NCBI GenBank assembly: GCA_021397845.1
Contig: CM038052.1
Span: forward strand, 41,500,949 to 41,564,948
DNA length: 64,000 bases
Source: Areca catechu
Taxonomy: Eukaryota; Streptophyta; Magnoliopsida; Arecales; Arecaceae
Direction: 5' to 3'
In this document: piece after piece, positions 11,574 to 22,650 of the stretch
Layout: every line of letters begins with the position of its first letter
Position numbering within the stretch: the first letter of the stretch is position 1
The notes under the pieces: model-generated
Database searches by the model: none
Told to the model about the DNA's origin: nothing
What the model saw: only the letters and a program-made list of their open reading frames with translations
Position numbers and translations under genes: made by a program

Positions 11574-13201
11574 TGATGCAGAACAAATAAAGGGATGCGA
11601 TGCGGAAGTAAATTAAGATTAATTAATTTTTTTGTTGTTTTTATATGTTTGTAGAAGTTGGCTTCAAATCAAAGAAAAGTTAACCTAACATTGAAAGATA
11701 CTAATATGATAATTGAAAGCACAATTTTAAGGAAACTAAATTATCAGAGTAGTTCAGAAGCAACGGATCGCTGGGGGTTGAGAAACTTCCAGACCTAGGG
11801 TTTCGCTCCGAACTTTCAAAAGAACAGAAATAAAGAGAAGAGATGGTTTATCTAACCAGACGATGATCTTCACAGATTTTGGTGGAGGAACTCTCCCGAG
11901 CAGATTGTTGGATCCCGGATTCAGATATCTTCGTAATGGATCCTCCAATACTGGTCCTTTGGCGGGTTGGCTTCTCCTGAACTCAAGATCTGGAAGAGAA
12001 GAAAAACAATTGATGGAATCAGAGAGTCAAGGAAAAGATTTACCAGGTTGATGAACTTGAAGATTGAAATTGCTGAAAACTGGATTCTCCTGGAAGCTGA
12101 TGTGATTTTCCTTGGAACTTGCTCTGGATCTGAAGTAGCCGGACTGGATCTGGATGAAGGTGGATGGCCTGGACTTGTAGAGAGAGAGAGGCCATGGGAG
12201 ATGGATGGGGCTAGGGTTTGATGGATTGAAAATAATGAAGAGCGGCTAGGGTTTTGGAATTTCAAGTGGCTAACCTAGGGTTTTGGATAAAGATGGAGAT
12301 CTCTCACCTCCTCAAGGCTCCAATGGAACCCGGATTACCCCCTCACGGAGCTCAACACTTAGAATAGTGCAGAAGAAGAGAAACCTAGGTCACTCAACAC
12401 AAGAGAATAGCAAAAATAATTTTTCTTCATTGATTTTTTTAAAGTTACAAAGAGAGGTCTATTATATAGACCTAAAATTTTCTCCAAGCTTGTACAAATT
12501 TCCATGTGGGACTAAACTCCTCCAACCACTAGATTAGGTAGAAAATCTTCTCTCTTGGCCGACCAAGAGTTCAAAAAAAATTGGGACGGCCATAAAGGAA
12601 TTTTTTTTGAATTTTTTTGGTGCCTCCTTTGGAGTTGGATTTGGATTTGGAGTCCTCTTCTTCTTATAGTATTTCTTCTTTTCTTCCACTCCAAGTTAAG
12701 CTCTTTGATTTTGATTTGAACTTCAATTAGGAGTAGGTTGGATGTCCTTCTTTGATTTCTTCTCCAAGAGAAGTCTTCTTCCTTCTTTGCTTAGGTAAAA
12801 TAGGCAGGTATGGGCGCCTCCTTTAAAGTAGCCTCCAATTTGATTTTTTCTTCTTTGGATGTGGGGACCATGACACTGGGATGCCTCTGTGGCGCCTCCT
12901 AGACTCTGGCGTGTGCTCGGAGTGTGGCTGGGCGTATGGCTTGGAGTGTGGCCTCCACTTGCTTGAACCTTGATTTGATTGGAAGACAAATGTGGCACCA
13001 TTTTGGACCAAATTGAAACCACATTGGGACTTGCACTGAGTCAACATGACTCAACAAAATTTAAATGGTGACTCAATAAATAAAATAAATAAATTGGTTG
13101 ACCAGGTCAACCTTTATTACAAACCCTAATTTCTCGGGCAATGTCAATCAGAGATCCAAATGGAGCTCTGAAGTCTTCTTCTGAGTCTGGTGCCCGCACC
13201 A
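11574..13201 (-). repeat. 3' LTR of chromovirus C
   Basis: In element sense it starts TGGTGCGGGCACCAGACTCA and ends TTCTGCATCA, with the usual TG...CA ends. It is 1628 bp and about 99% identical by eye to 18848-20473. The first 58 bp in element sense (13144-13201) encode the last 19 codons and stop of pol. Confidence 0.96.
12455..12473 (-). promoter_or_regulatory. Putative TATA box inside an inverted repeat, LTR of chromovirus C
   Basis: On the minus strand the text AGGTCTATATAATAGACCT contains TATATAA flanked by complementary AGGTCTA/TAGACCT arms. The identical site is in the other LTR at 19728-19746. Position within the LTR is plausible for a U3 promoter; a core promoter role is inferred from the motif only. 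Confidence 0.5.
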
Positions 13202-16200
13202 ATTCTCCTAGGGTGGGAGGAACTCGACCCTGTCGAGTAAGGCTCAAGTTGGCTCTGGTATCTCTCCAAGAGGTCTGGGTCCAATTCTTGTAATTCTTCT
13301 CGGGAGATCCAAGAGTCATCAGAATCTGGCCTTCCTTGCCAGCGGACCAGGTACCTTTGGTATCCTCGATTACGAGTAGAGATAACCTGATCATCCAGGA
13401 TCTTTTCAATCTGCTCTTTCCTCACAGGCCAGTTTGTTGGTGGACACACAGGGTCGGGATCACTCTCAATGATAGGGTTAGGCTCAAAAGGCTCACTAGG
13501 AATCACAGCTGGCTCCCTGTACTCTACTAAGTCTGTAATGTTGAAAGTAGAGCTAATGCCTAGTTCTGGAGGCAACTCGAGCACATAGGCATTGGATCCT
13601 ACTCTCTTTACCACTCTAAATGGTCCAGCTCCCCTAGCATGTAACTTTCTAACAGTTCCAGGAGGAAACCATTCAGGCCTTAACCTAATCATCACATAGT
13701 CTCCCTCAACAAAAGATTTGACTCGCCTTTGAGTATCAGCCAACTTCTTATAAGTTTCATTACTTAAATTTATTTTGGCATGAATTTCTTTATGCAAGTC
13801 TTTTACATGCTGTGCAAAATTCTCAGCAGATTCGGAGACTCGAGTGTGGACAGGTAAAGGGACTAGGTCAAGAGGTGTGTGAGGTTTGTACCCATGTACA
13901 ATTTCAAATGGACTCTTACCCGTAGACCTATTGACCGAGTCATTGTACGCAAATTCTGCCCTTGGTAGGTATAAATCCCAATTTCTGGTGTTTTCACCAA
14001 CAAGACATCTCAGCAGATTTCCTAGGCTATGGTTCACTACTTCAGTTTGGCCATCAGTTTGGGGATGATAGGCAGTTGAAAACTTAAGTTTTGTCCCTAA
14101 CTTATGCCAAAGGGTCTTCCAAAAGTAACCGGTGAACCGGACATCCCTATCTGAAATGATTGTCTTAGGTAGGCCATGGAGTCTAACTATCTCATTGAAG
14201 AAAAGTGTGGCTACCTTAGACGCATCAAAGGTTTGGGAACAAGGCAAGAAGTGGGCCATTTTAGAGAATCGGTCGACTACGACACAGATAGAATCATGTC
14301 TCCTCTGGGTCTTAGGTAAACCTAACACAAAATCCATACTCACATCTTGCCAAGGACGATCTGGGACAGGGAGTGGGGTATAAAGGCCAGTGTTTTGTTT
14401 TCGCTGTTTGGCAACAGCGCAGGTTCGACATCTAGCTACAATATTAGCTACATCCCTTTTCAAGCTAGGCCAGAAAAAGTGGTCTTCAATAGCTAGAATG
14501 GTCTTGTCTTTTCCAAAATGGCCGGCTAAACCTCCAGCATGGATTTCCCAAATCAAAAATTTCCTAAGAGAAGTTCTAGGGATGCAAAGCCTATTTTTGA
14601 AGAACAAAAAACCATCTACAAGGGTATAATCCTGGTGATTACTATATGGTCCTTGAACTAGATCCTGATACACAGTTGTGAAATCCGGACAAGACTCATA
14701 TTCCTCTTTGATTTGCTCAAACCCTATGACCTCAGTTCTAACAGAAGTTAATAACAGAGATCGGCGACTAAGGGCATCAGCTACCTTATTCTCAACTCCA
14801 GCCTTATGTTTCAGGACTAAAGTATAGGACTGGATATATTCTACCCACTTAGCATGCCTAGGGTTAAGCTTCTTTTGGGAGTTCAGAAATCTAAGAGCCT
14901 CATGGTCCGAAAATAGTACAAATTCCTGCGGTAGCAAATAATGTCTCCAGTAACGCAAAGCTTGCACCACCGCATAAAATTCCTTATCATAGGTAGAATA
15001 CCTAAGCTTAGCATCATTAAGTTTTTCACTAAAGAATGCTATGGGATGATTCTCTTGGCTTAGGACTCCACCTATTCCTACACCTGAAGCATCACAGGCA
15101 ACCTCAAATACTTTAGAAAAATCGGGTAATCTCAGAATGGGTGCCTGGGTCATTTTATCCTTAAGATCTAGGAAGGCTTTATGGGCTGACTTAGTCCAAT
15201 GAAATTCTCCCTTCCTAATACAATCAGTGATAGGAGCAGCTAAAGTACTAAACCCCTTGATGAATCGCCTATAGAAGGTAGCCAAGCCGTGGAAACTTCT
15301 AACTTCATGCACATTGGTTGGCTCTGGCCAGTCTACTATGGACCTAATTTTCTCAGGATCGGCCGCCATGCCGTCAGGGGTTACTACAAAACCAAGAAAG
15401 ATAACTCTACTAGTCATGAATTCACACTTCTTAAGATTACCGTAGAGTCTCTCATTCCTCAAAACTTGGCAGACTGCTCTAAGGTGGCCTAGGTGATCTG
15501 CCGGGGTCTTACTATAGATCAGGATGTCATCAAAATAGACCACCATAAATTTTCCTATGAAAGCTCTAAGTACCTGGGTCATAATTCTCATGAAAGTACT
15601 AGGGGCATTGGACAACCCAAAAGGCATAACAACCCATTCATAAAGACCATCCTTAGTTTTGAAAGCAGTTTTCCATTCATCCCCGGGTCTAATCCTAACC
15701 TGATGATAGCCGCTTTTGAGATCAATCTTAGAAAAAACCATTGCACCAGCCATCATATCAAGCATGTCATCTAGTCTAGGGATGGGAAACCTATATTTGA
15801 TTGTAATTTTATTGATGGCACGACTGTCAACACACATCCTCCACGTGCCATCTTTCTTTGGGGTCAGTAAGGCTGGGACTGCACAAGGGCTAAGACTTTC
15901 TCTAATAAACCCCTTCCTCAATAATTCTCCAACCTGCTTTTGCAGTTCTTCATGCTCAGATGGATTCATCCTGTAATGGGGCAAGTTGGGCAAAGTCGCT
16001 CCTGGGATTAGATCTATGGCATGCTGGATATCCCTAAGAGGTAGAAGGTGGTCTGGCAAATCCTCGGGAAAGACATCCTCAAATTCTTTTAACACAGGTT
16101 TAACTTCTTGAGGAGGCTCTGAGGGTTCCGAAGTTCTAAGTTCCTTAGCAGTCAACATCCAGATGGGTGAACCACTATGAATTTCTTGTTCTAGATCCTT

Positions 16201-16992
16201 AGCACTGATTAGGTTCACTCCAGTTTTCATCTCCTTAACCTTACCGGCTCCTTTAGTTACCTTGTCCTTAGGGGGAACTGAATGGATCGTAATCTTCTTC
16301 CCATTGAAACTAAAGACACAGGTATTGGATTTTCCTAAGAGGGTGGCATCATGATCATACAACCAAGGTCTTCCGAGAATTATACTGCTCACCCCCATGG
16401 GTAAAACATCGCACCAAATCTTTTCGTGATAAGATTGCATTTGGATTTGGACTTGACATCTATACTGGATGGGTATGGAGGTAGAATCTATCCAAGAAAC
16501 CTTATAGGGGTTGGGATGGGGAACTGGGATTAAGCCTAACATCTTGACAGTGCTAGTAGAGATGGCATTTACACAGCTCCCACTATCTATGATGATCTTA
16601 CATACCTTATCCCCTAATTTAAGAAAAGTCTGTAGGATGTTAGTCCTACGCCAATCCTCTTGAACTAGATTCTGGGATAGGATGCATCTTACAACTCCTA
16701 ATTGGTCAGATTCATTGGGTTCCTCCTCTCCTTCATACTCCTCAACCAAATTCATTCCGGCCTCATAAACTTCTTCTTCAAATTCCTCACTGGGCTCGGA
16801 ATTATCATTCTCTCCCTCTTCTATGTAAAGGGATCTTCGTGGGCACTGGCTAGCAACATGACCTACCTTATGACACTTGAAACAGGCTATGGCAGTACAC
16901 TGACTGGAAATATGACCTGGTTTCTGACACTTAAAACAGGTGATATTTGAACTAAGGGTTCTCTGGGTGTCAGGTGCCTTACCTTTGTCCAT
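13144..16992 (-). CDS. Chromovirus pol polyprotein: zinc knuckles, PR, RT, RNase H, IN, chromodomain
   Basis: An uninterrupted 1282-codon frame. Domains in order: two CCHC knuckles (CFKCQKPGHISSQC, residues ~19-32; CFKCHKVGHVASQC, ~37-50). Protease has its active site at IIIDSGSCVNAIST (~132-145). RT has VVYFDDILIYSK (~485). RNase H follows (ACDASGVGIGGVLSQ, then SDHEAL and KVADALSR). Integrase has an HHCC region (CRTCAVAK) and core landmarks SMDFVLGLPK, SDRDVRF and HPQTDGQTEV. A GPF-type module follows (GAGPFRVVKRVGSNAYVLELP). The chromodomain is at ~1195-1250 (IEKILDDQVIST...RYLVRWQGRPDSDDSWISREEL). Chromodomains direct integration to marked chromatin in this family. The annotated ATG at 16992 is only the first Met of this frame; the same frame continues upstream to gag across one TAG at 17095-17097. 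The C-terminus runs 58 bp into the LTR. All catalytic motifs look intact. Confidence 0.95.
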   Translation of the reverse strand: MDKGKAPDTQRTLSSNITCFKCQKPGHISSQCTAIACFKCHKVGHVASQCPRRSLYIEEGENDNSEPSEEFEEEVYEAGMNLVEEYEGEEEPNESDQLGVVRCILSQNLVQEDWRRTNILQTFLKLGDKVCKIIIDSGSCVNAISTSTVKMLGLIPVPHPNPYKVSWIDSTSIPIQYRCQVQIQMQSYHEKIWCDVLPMGVSSIILGRPWLYDHDATLLGKSNTCVFSFNGKKITIHSVPPKDKVTKGAGKVKEMKTGVNLISAKDLEQEIHSGSPIWMLTAKELRTSEPSEPPQEVKPVLKEFEDVFPEDLPDHLLPLRDIQHAIDLIPGATLPNLPHYRMNPSEHEELQKQVGELLRKGFIRESLSPCAVPALLTPKKDGTWRMCVDSRAINKITIKYRFPIPRLDDMLDMMAGAMVFSKIDLKSGYHQVRIRPGDEWKTAFKTKDGLYEWVVMPFGLSNAPSTFMRIMTQVLRAFIGKFMVVYFDDILIYSKTPADHLGHLRAVCQVLRNERLYGNLKKCEFMTSRVIFLGFVVTPDGMAADPEKIRSIVDWPEPTNVHEVRSFHGLATFYRRFIKGFSTLAAPITDCIRKGEFHWTKSAHKAFLDLKDKMTQAPILRLPDFSKVFEVACDASGVGIGGVLSQENHPIAFFSEKLNDAKLRYSTYDKEFYAVVQALRYWRHYLLPQEFVLFSDHEALRFLNSQKKLNPRHAKWVEYIQSYTLVLKHKAGVENKVADALSRRSLLLTSVRTEVIGFEQIKEEYESCPDFTTVYQDLVQGPYSNHQDYTLVDGFLFFKNRLCIPRTSLRKFLIWEIHAGGLAGHFGKDKTILAIEDHFFWPSLKRDVANIVARCRTCAVAKQRKQNTGLYTPLPVPDRPWQDVSMDFVLGLPKTQRRHDSICVVVDRFSKMAHFLPCSQTFDASKVATLFFNEIVRLHGLPKTIISDRDVRFTGYFWKTLWHKLGTKLKFSTAYHPQTDGQTEVVNHSLGNLLRCLVGENTRNWDLYLPRAEFAYNDSVNRSTGKSPFEIVHGYKPHTPLDLVPLPVHTRVSESAENFAQHVKDLHKEIHAKINLSNETYKKLADTQRRVKSFVEGDYVMIRLRPEWFPPGTVRKLHARGAGPFRVVKRVGSNAYVLELPPELGISSTFNITDLVEYREPAVIPSEPFEPNPIIESDPDPVCPPTNWPVRKEQIEKILDDQVISTRNRGYQRYLVRWQGRPDSDDSWISREELQELDPDLLERYQSQLEPYSTGSSSSHPRRIGAGTRLRRRLQSSIWISD

Positions 16993-17094
16993 GGGTCTAG
17001 GGGTAGAAGTACCCTGAAAAGGTTTACTAGGGATAACTTGGCTAGGTCCATTCCTTGGGATTGGGGCACTAACCCTAGAAGGTATAGGTGCTCT

Positions 17095-17940
17095 CTAAAA
17101 TTTCTCAGTGTTCAGTGCAATCTGGTAGGCTTGGTCTAGATCAGTAACCTCTCTCAGAAATAGTTCTCTCTTGATTTCTTCCCTCAGTCCAGCCCTAAAT
17201 CTAGACAAAGTGATTTCGTGGGCTTCACTCACATCACATCTCATTAGGTATTCATCAAAAGTAGTTATGTAGTCTGAGACAGATCGGTTTCCTTGTTTCA
17301 GGTTTTGCCATTGGTCTAACAGGTTTTGCTGGTATGAAATGGGTAGGTATTTATCTCTCAGTTTTTCTTTCATACCCTGCCAAGTGGTTATGGGCTCAAC
17401 ATTCCGTCTCCTAGTGGTTAGCTCAATGTTCCCCCAGTATAACCTAGCTTGACGCACTAATTTCATCTTGGCAAACTTGTATTTCCTCTCCTCAGACATA
17501 GCATACCACTCAAAGTATTGGTCCATCTCACCCTCCCAATCAGAATATACCTTAGGGTTCAGACTACCATCAAAAGTGGGTGCATCTAATTTGATGTTCC
17601 TGATGAACCTATCATCTCTATCTTCAGGCTCTGGGTCAGGCCTCCTATGATTAGGTTCAGGATCTCTATATAAAGGCCTTCTAGGCTCCTGATGTGGGTG
17701 AGGTTGAGGCACATTAAAATCGGGGTCAGGAGTCCAATTCCGATGTCTAGGTTCTTCAAGTACTTGGACTCGGTCCCTAAGTTGGGTAAGATCCTCATGA
17801 ATTTGTGCGCTAAACTGGGCCACAGTGTTTGTCATATCCTGATTCATTTTAGCCATACTTTCAGTAAGAGTTCTGATCATGGCCTCTAAATCAGGTTGGG
17901 TTTGACCAGGTTGATATGGCACTCCGTTTCTGGTAGACAT
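17095..17940 (-). CDS. Chromovirus gag (281 codons), ends at an in-frame TAG before the zinc knuckles
   Basis: Starts at ATG 17940 (MSTRNGVPYQPGQTQPDLE). A short coiled segment (MIRTLTESMAKMNQDMTNTV) is followed by a proline/arginine/aspartate-rich linker. The conserved retrotransposon gag domain is at about residues 115-280 (DAPTFDGSLNPKVYSDWEGE, ARLYWGNIEL, DQWQNLKQG, SRFRAGLREEI). The capsid part is complete, but the nucleocapsid knuckles lie beyond the TAG at 17095-17097, in the same frame as pol. Gag and pol thus form a 1599-codon frame broken once. The TAG is most simply a nonsense mutation. Stop-codon read-through is possible, but the following AGAGCA does not resemble the known plant read-through context. 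Confidence 0.93.
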   Translation of the reverse strand: MSTRNGVPYQPGQTQPDLEAMIRTLTESMAKMNQDMTNTVAQFSAQIHEDLTQLRDRVQVLEEPRHRNWTPDPDFNVPQPHPHQEPRRPLYRDPEPNHRRPDPEPEDRDDRFIRNIKLDAPTFDGSLNPKVYSDWEGEMDQYFEWYAMSEERKYKFAKMKLVRQARLYWGNIELTTRRRNVEPITTWQGMKEKLRDKYLPISYQQNLLDQWQNLKQGNRSVSDYITTFDEYLMRCDVSEAHEITLSRFRAGLREEIKRELFLREVTDLDQAYQIALNTEKF

Positions 17941-18830
17941 GATGATTCAAGCAAGCACACAAAATGAGACTAGACTAAATCGACTACTGGATCACTAGAC
18001 CTAGAGTCCAAACTAGATGCCCAATCAGAGTGGCAAGCTAGCCTGTAGTAACTCAGGACTCAGCCAGGCAGGTGTAAGGGGAGTGTTAGGTCCTTGATTG
18101 CCAATCCTAGACACCAATCAGTGATTGGCCAGGTAGGCGGACCAGCACACAAGCCCTTCGGAACGTAGTCCCTAAACCACCATTCTAGACACTGAGTGCT
18201 AAGCACACACAGAATAACTCGGCAAACTAACTCAACACTAGCCTAGACCCGACCAATTGGTGTCCCTAGCCCACTAGGGCAAATTAGGTCTAACTGATTT
18301 TAAATTAGGTCTAGGTTCGAATGATTGGATGGTGGTTTTGGGCTAAGGAGAGGTAATCAACTCCTCCCCTTATCTTAGATGCTCAATTGCCCTTAAGTAA
18401 ATTATGAGATGATCACTCCAAAAAGAATTGAATTGCAGAACACAAAAATAGAGTTGCTGTATTTTAATTCTCAGATTTGTTACCGAAACCAATAAATCAC
18501 AGAAAAATTAAGGAAAATAGGTTCAATTATACTGGTTTCAACGAAGCAAAAATCATGCAATTCGGAGTTTTATGAAGGGAGAAATAATTCAGAAAACAGG
18601 GCAATTACGGGCTGCAACTAGATTGTCTTCCCCGTTTATAATCCCTGCTACGAAGTTATAACCCAATGGATCCCCTACACGCCCTAGAAACACCCCGTGG
18701 AATGGGAGGAGGAGGCTTGCGCCTCGCTTAGTTCCTAGGACCGGACGTCCTGGGGAGTCTACTTCGAGCAGACAAAATAAAAAGAGAACAATCAAAACAA
18801 GCAAGCAAGCAAATTAGAAACCCTAGACTG
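17941..18830 (-). other. 5' leader of chromovirus C, non-coding
   Basis: About 0.9 kb between the primer binding site and the gag ATG, on the minus strand. No frame of note is present; an ORF at 18589-18804 has no recognisable similarity. Untranslated leaders of this length occur in chromoviruses. Confidence 0.6.
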
Positions 18831-18843
18831 GGCTCTGATACCA
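18831..18843 (-). other. Primer binding site of chromovirus C (initiator tRNA-Met)
   Basis: On the minus strand, TGGTATCAGAGCC follows the 5' LTR end after four T residues. It is complementary to the 3' end of plant initiator tRNA-Met, the usual primer for many chromoviruses. Confidence 0.93.
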
Positions 18844-18847
18844 AAAA

Positions 18848-20473
18848 TGATGCAGAACAAATAAAGGGATGCGATGCGGAAGTAAATTAAGATTAATTAA
18901 TTTTTTTGTTGTTTTTATATGTTTGTAGAAGTTGTCTTCAAATCAAAGAAAAGTTAACCTAACATTGAAAGATACTAATATGATAATTGAAAGCACAATT
19001 TTAAGGAAACTAAATTATCAGAGTAGTTCAGAAGCAACGGATCGCTGGGGGTTGAGAAACTCCCAGACCTAGGGTTTCGCTCCGAACTTTCAAAAGAACA
19101 GAAATAAAGAGAAGAGATGGTTTATCTAACCAGACGATGATCTTCACAGATTTTGGTGGAGGAACTCTCCCGAGCAGATTGTTGGATCCCGGATTCAGAT
19201 ATCTTCGTAATGGATCCTCCAATACTGGTCCTTTGGCGGGTTGGCTTCTCCTGAACTCAAGATCTGGAAGAGAAGAAAAACAATTGATGGAATCAGAGAG
19301 TCAAGGGAAAGATTTACCAGGTTGATGAACTTGAAGATTGAAATTGCTGAAAACTGGATTCTCCTGGAAGCTGATGTGATTTTCCTTGGAACTTGCTCTG
19401 GATCTGAAGTAGCCGGACTGGATCTGGATGAAGGTGGACGGCCTGGACTTGTAGAGAGAGAGAGGCCGTGGGAGATGGATGGGGCTAGGGTTTGATGGAT
19501 TGAAAATAATGAAGGGCGGCTAGGGTTTTGGAATTTCAAGTGGCTAACCTAGGGTTTTGGATAAAGATGGAGATCTCTCACCTCCTCAAGGCTCCAATGG
19601 AACCCGAATTACCCCCTCACGGAGCTCAAAACTTAGAATAGTACGGAAGAAGAGAAACCTAGGTCACTCAACACAAGAGAATAACAAAAATAATTTTTCT
19701 TCATTGATTTTTTAAAGTTACAAAGAGAGGTCTATTATATAGACCTAAAATTTTCTCCAAGCTTGTACAAATTCCCATGTGGGACTAAACTCCTCCAACC
19801 ACTAGATTAGGTAGAAAATCTTCTCTCTTGGCCGACCAAGAGTTCAAAAAAATTGGGACGGCCATAAAGGAATTTTTTTTGAATTTTTTTGGTGCCTCCT
19901 TTGGAGTTGGATTTGGATTTGGAGTCCTCTTCTTCTTATGGTATTTCTTCTTTTCTTCCACTCCAAGTTAAGCTCTTTGATTTTGATTTGAACTTCAATT
20001 AGGAGTAGGTTGGATGTCCTTCTTTGATTTCTTCTCCAAGAGAAGTCTTCTTCCTTCTTTGCTTAGGTAAAATAGGCAGGTATGGGCGCCTCCTTTAAAG
20101 TAGCCTCCAATTTGATTTTTTCTTCTTTGGATGTGGGGACCATGACACTGGGATGCCTCTGTGGCACCTCCTGGACTCTGGCGTGTGCTCGGAGTGTGGC
20201 TGGGCGTATGGCTTGGAGTGTGGCCTCCACTTGCTTGAACCTTGATTTGATTGGAAGACAAATGTGGCACCATTTTGGACCAAATTGAAACCACATTGGG
20301 ACTTGCACTGAGTCAACATGACTCAACAAAATTTAAATGGTGACTCAATAAATAAAATAAATAAATTGGTTGACCAGGTCAACCTTTATTACAAACCCTA
20401 ATTTCTCGGGCAATGTCAATCAGAGATCCAAATGGAGCTCTGAAGTCTTCTTCTGAGTCTGGTGCCCGCACCA
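18848..20473 (-). repeat. 5' LTR of chromovirus C
   Basis: 1626 bp, TG...CA ends in element sense, flanked outside by AAAGG (20474-20478) and inside by the primer binding site. Differences from the other LTR are mostly single transitions plus one-base indels in A/T runs. Confidence 0.96.
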
Positions 20474-22650
20474 AAAGGAAAGTTTTATTAACCCATTTCG
20501 ATAATTGATTTGAGCATTAGCTATGGCCAAAAATGGTCTACCTAGTATAACAGGGATATGACTCTTTGGATTTGTTACCGATTCAGTTTCTAGAATCACA
20601 AAACTATAAGGTAAACAAAGTCACTGACCTTAATTAGCATATCCTCTACTATTTTCCTTAGCACTTTTAAAGATCAATCTGCTAATTGTAAGGTCATTCC
20701 TATAGACTTTAATTTCCCAACCCTAACTGCTCGTATACTAAATACAGTAATATATTGACACTCGCACCTAAGTCTAATAGAGCCTTATTGATGAGGGTGT
20801 TCCCTACAATGTATGAAATAATGTGTGACCCCAGATCTTTGTATTTTATTGGTATGTGGTTTGACAGGAATGAACTGACACTAGCTGCTAGGAAGGCTCT
20901 CTTAGGTACATTGGTGGTCTTCTTCTTGGTAGATAGATCTTTAAGAAATTTAGCATAAGCCAAAATCTATTGGATCATATCCAATAAAAGAATGTTCACC
21001 TTAACTTGCTTGAAGACCTCCAAGATCTTATCTAATTGGGCTGAGTTCCATTTGGGCTTGAATATATTAGGGAGTGGCACCACAACCTTGATATTTGGTT
21101 CATTAAATTCTAGCAAGGGCTCAGCTAGTGAGTTGGGTATTGCATCAAATTTTGATGCCTTGGGCTCTTCGAAGTGGCCCTGCTCAATAGTTGTTCATAG
21201 AGTGGGTCTTCTATTTCTTCTCCTTTAGATATGCCAACCTGGTTATCTATTTGTCTCACATATCTTAATATATAGATAGCATTCAAGTGGTTAATCTGGG
21301 TTCCTTGTTGAGGTCCTTGATTATTTTGGATCCTTGGGTTAGCCTCAGGCTGATTTGGCAATTTACCCCTTTTCCTCTCACTCATAGTAGTGGCTAATTG
21401 ATCTAATTATATTTCTAAACGGGCAATATCCTAGATGTTGGAAGCTACCTATCAGCCCGTGGTCTGCATGAAGTGATTTAGGTTTGTATTGGTGCTATTA
21501 ATTATGGCATGGATGTCAGCTTAGAATTTAGAAAGAGTTTCTAAGCTTCTTCTAGAAAACTAAATCTCTTTTCATTATCATTGACTGGTGGGTTATTTAC
21601 TATAGGATTGGGCCTTGGATTTGACTAGTTGAAGCTAGGACCACCAGCATTAGGACCTTGTGACCAAGAAAACTTTGGATGGTTCCTCCACCCTGGATTG
21701 TAGGTTAGTACATAGGGGTTATTAGTAGGTTTTTGATAGGCTATTTTCACCTATGCATAACTATTTTTAGTTTGGATCATGAGATGGGGACACTCTTCTA
21801 CTACATATCCTAGATCACCGCATCCATTGCATATAGGCATGAATACTTGGTTCACTTGATTTACAAGGGCCTGTCCCTTGAGTTCCAAGACTTGCTCTAT
21901 CCTATGGATCAAAGATATTATTTTACCCTCTTCAACTATGGATGTTGAGATTTGATGCATACCACCTTTTGATTGTGTTTTCAAGTTTCCTAGTTCTCTC
22001 CCACTATAGACTCTTTTCTACTAAGTCCTCTAAAAATTGCCAAGCTTCATTTGGTGGCTTTTGCATGACTAGCCCTAGCACATCGACTCAAGCATGGTTC
22101 TGGAACTTGGGTCTAGACTTTCATAAATAGTTTGGCATAGCCTCCAGGTCTCTATCCCATGGTATAGACATTAACTCAAAAAGTTCTTAAAATGGTCTAA
22201 GCATTTTTTGAAAGGCTCTCCCCTTAATTGATAAAATTGGTTAATTTCATTTCTTAACTTGGCAGTTTTATGATATGGAAAGGATTTCCTAAAAAATATT
22301 TTGACAAAGCCCTCCCATGTTGTGATTGACTAGTTGGCAAACTATATAGTCATTTCTTAGCATTTTTCTTAATGACAAAATTAGTCATCCTAAGTTTAAT
22401 GGCATCTTTTGAGAGTTCATGTATTCTCATAGTATCATACACTTCCTCAAATTCTTTAATGAAAATATATGCATCCTCAATTCTAGTGAATTTAGGGAGC
22501 ATGTTAATAATTTGAGATTTAATCTCAAGATTATTAGTAATAGCTGAGGGTAGTTAAATGCTAGATGATTGGGCAGATCCAATCGGATAGCAATAGTTCC
22601 TTAGGCTTATGGGATGTTCTGTTTCCTCCATGGTTAACACTAGATTTTCT
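20474..22650 (-). pseudogene. Athila gag and protease, broken (copy D)
   Basis: Read on the minus strand from about 22650. Gag text includes ITTWEGFVKIFFRKSFPYHKT, a GEPFKKCLDHFK segment and WRLCQTIYESLDP at about 22.35-22.1 kb. A CCHC-like knuckle (CNGCGDLGYVVEECPH) lies at 21751-21984. The protease region is at 20709-20963 (YAKFLKDL, KYKDLGSHIISYIVGN, ALLDLGASVNILL); the active-site D-L-G-A-S is the Athila form. The protease tail reads to the chromovirus junction at 20474 and resumes at 11573. Multiple stops and shifts are present. Confidence 0.8.

Larger units (their letters stand above)
11574..20473 (-). mobile_element. Chromovirus (Ty3/gypsy with chromodomain), nearly intact (copy C)
   Basis: This is a complete 8.9 kb element with LTRs at 11574-13201 and 18848-20473 and a perfect 5-bp target duplication AAAGG (11569-11573 and 20474-20478). 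It has a tRNA-iMet primer site, and gag-pol occupies one frame on the minus strand with a single internal stop. The target was the Athila protease: the Athila minus-strand frame runs up to ...LIKLSF at 20474 and resumes as GNISIDLNIFN at 11573. It is the youngest element in the window, because the two LTRs differ at roughly 16-18 positions by eye over ~1627 bp. The chromovirus clade is not resolved. Confidence 0.97.

Noticed and set aside
11863..13047. Small ORFs in both orientations at 11.75-13.05 kb and their twins at 19.03-20.33 kb
   Set aside because: They lie within the two LTRs of chromovirus C and recur only because the LTR is duplicated; no family recognised.
13336..15976. Plus-strand ORFs opposite the chromovirus pol
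   Set aside because: Shadow frames of a long, clearly recognisable minus-strand polyprotein.
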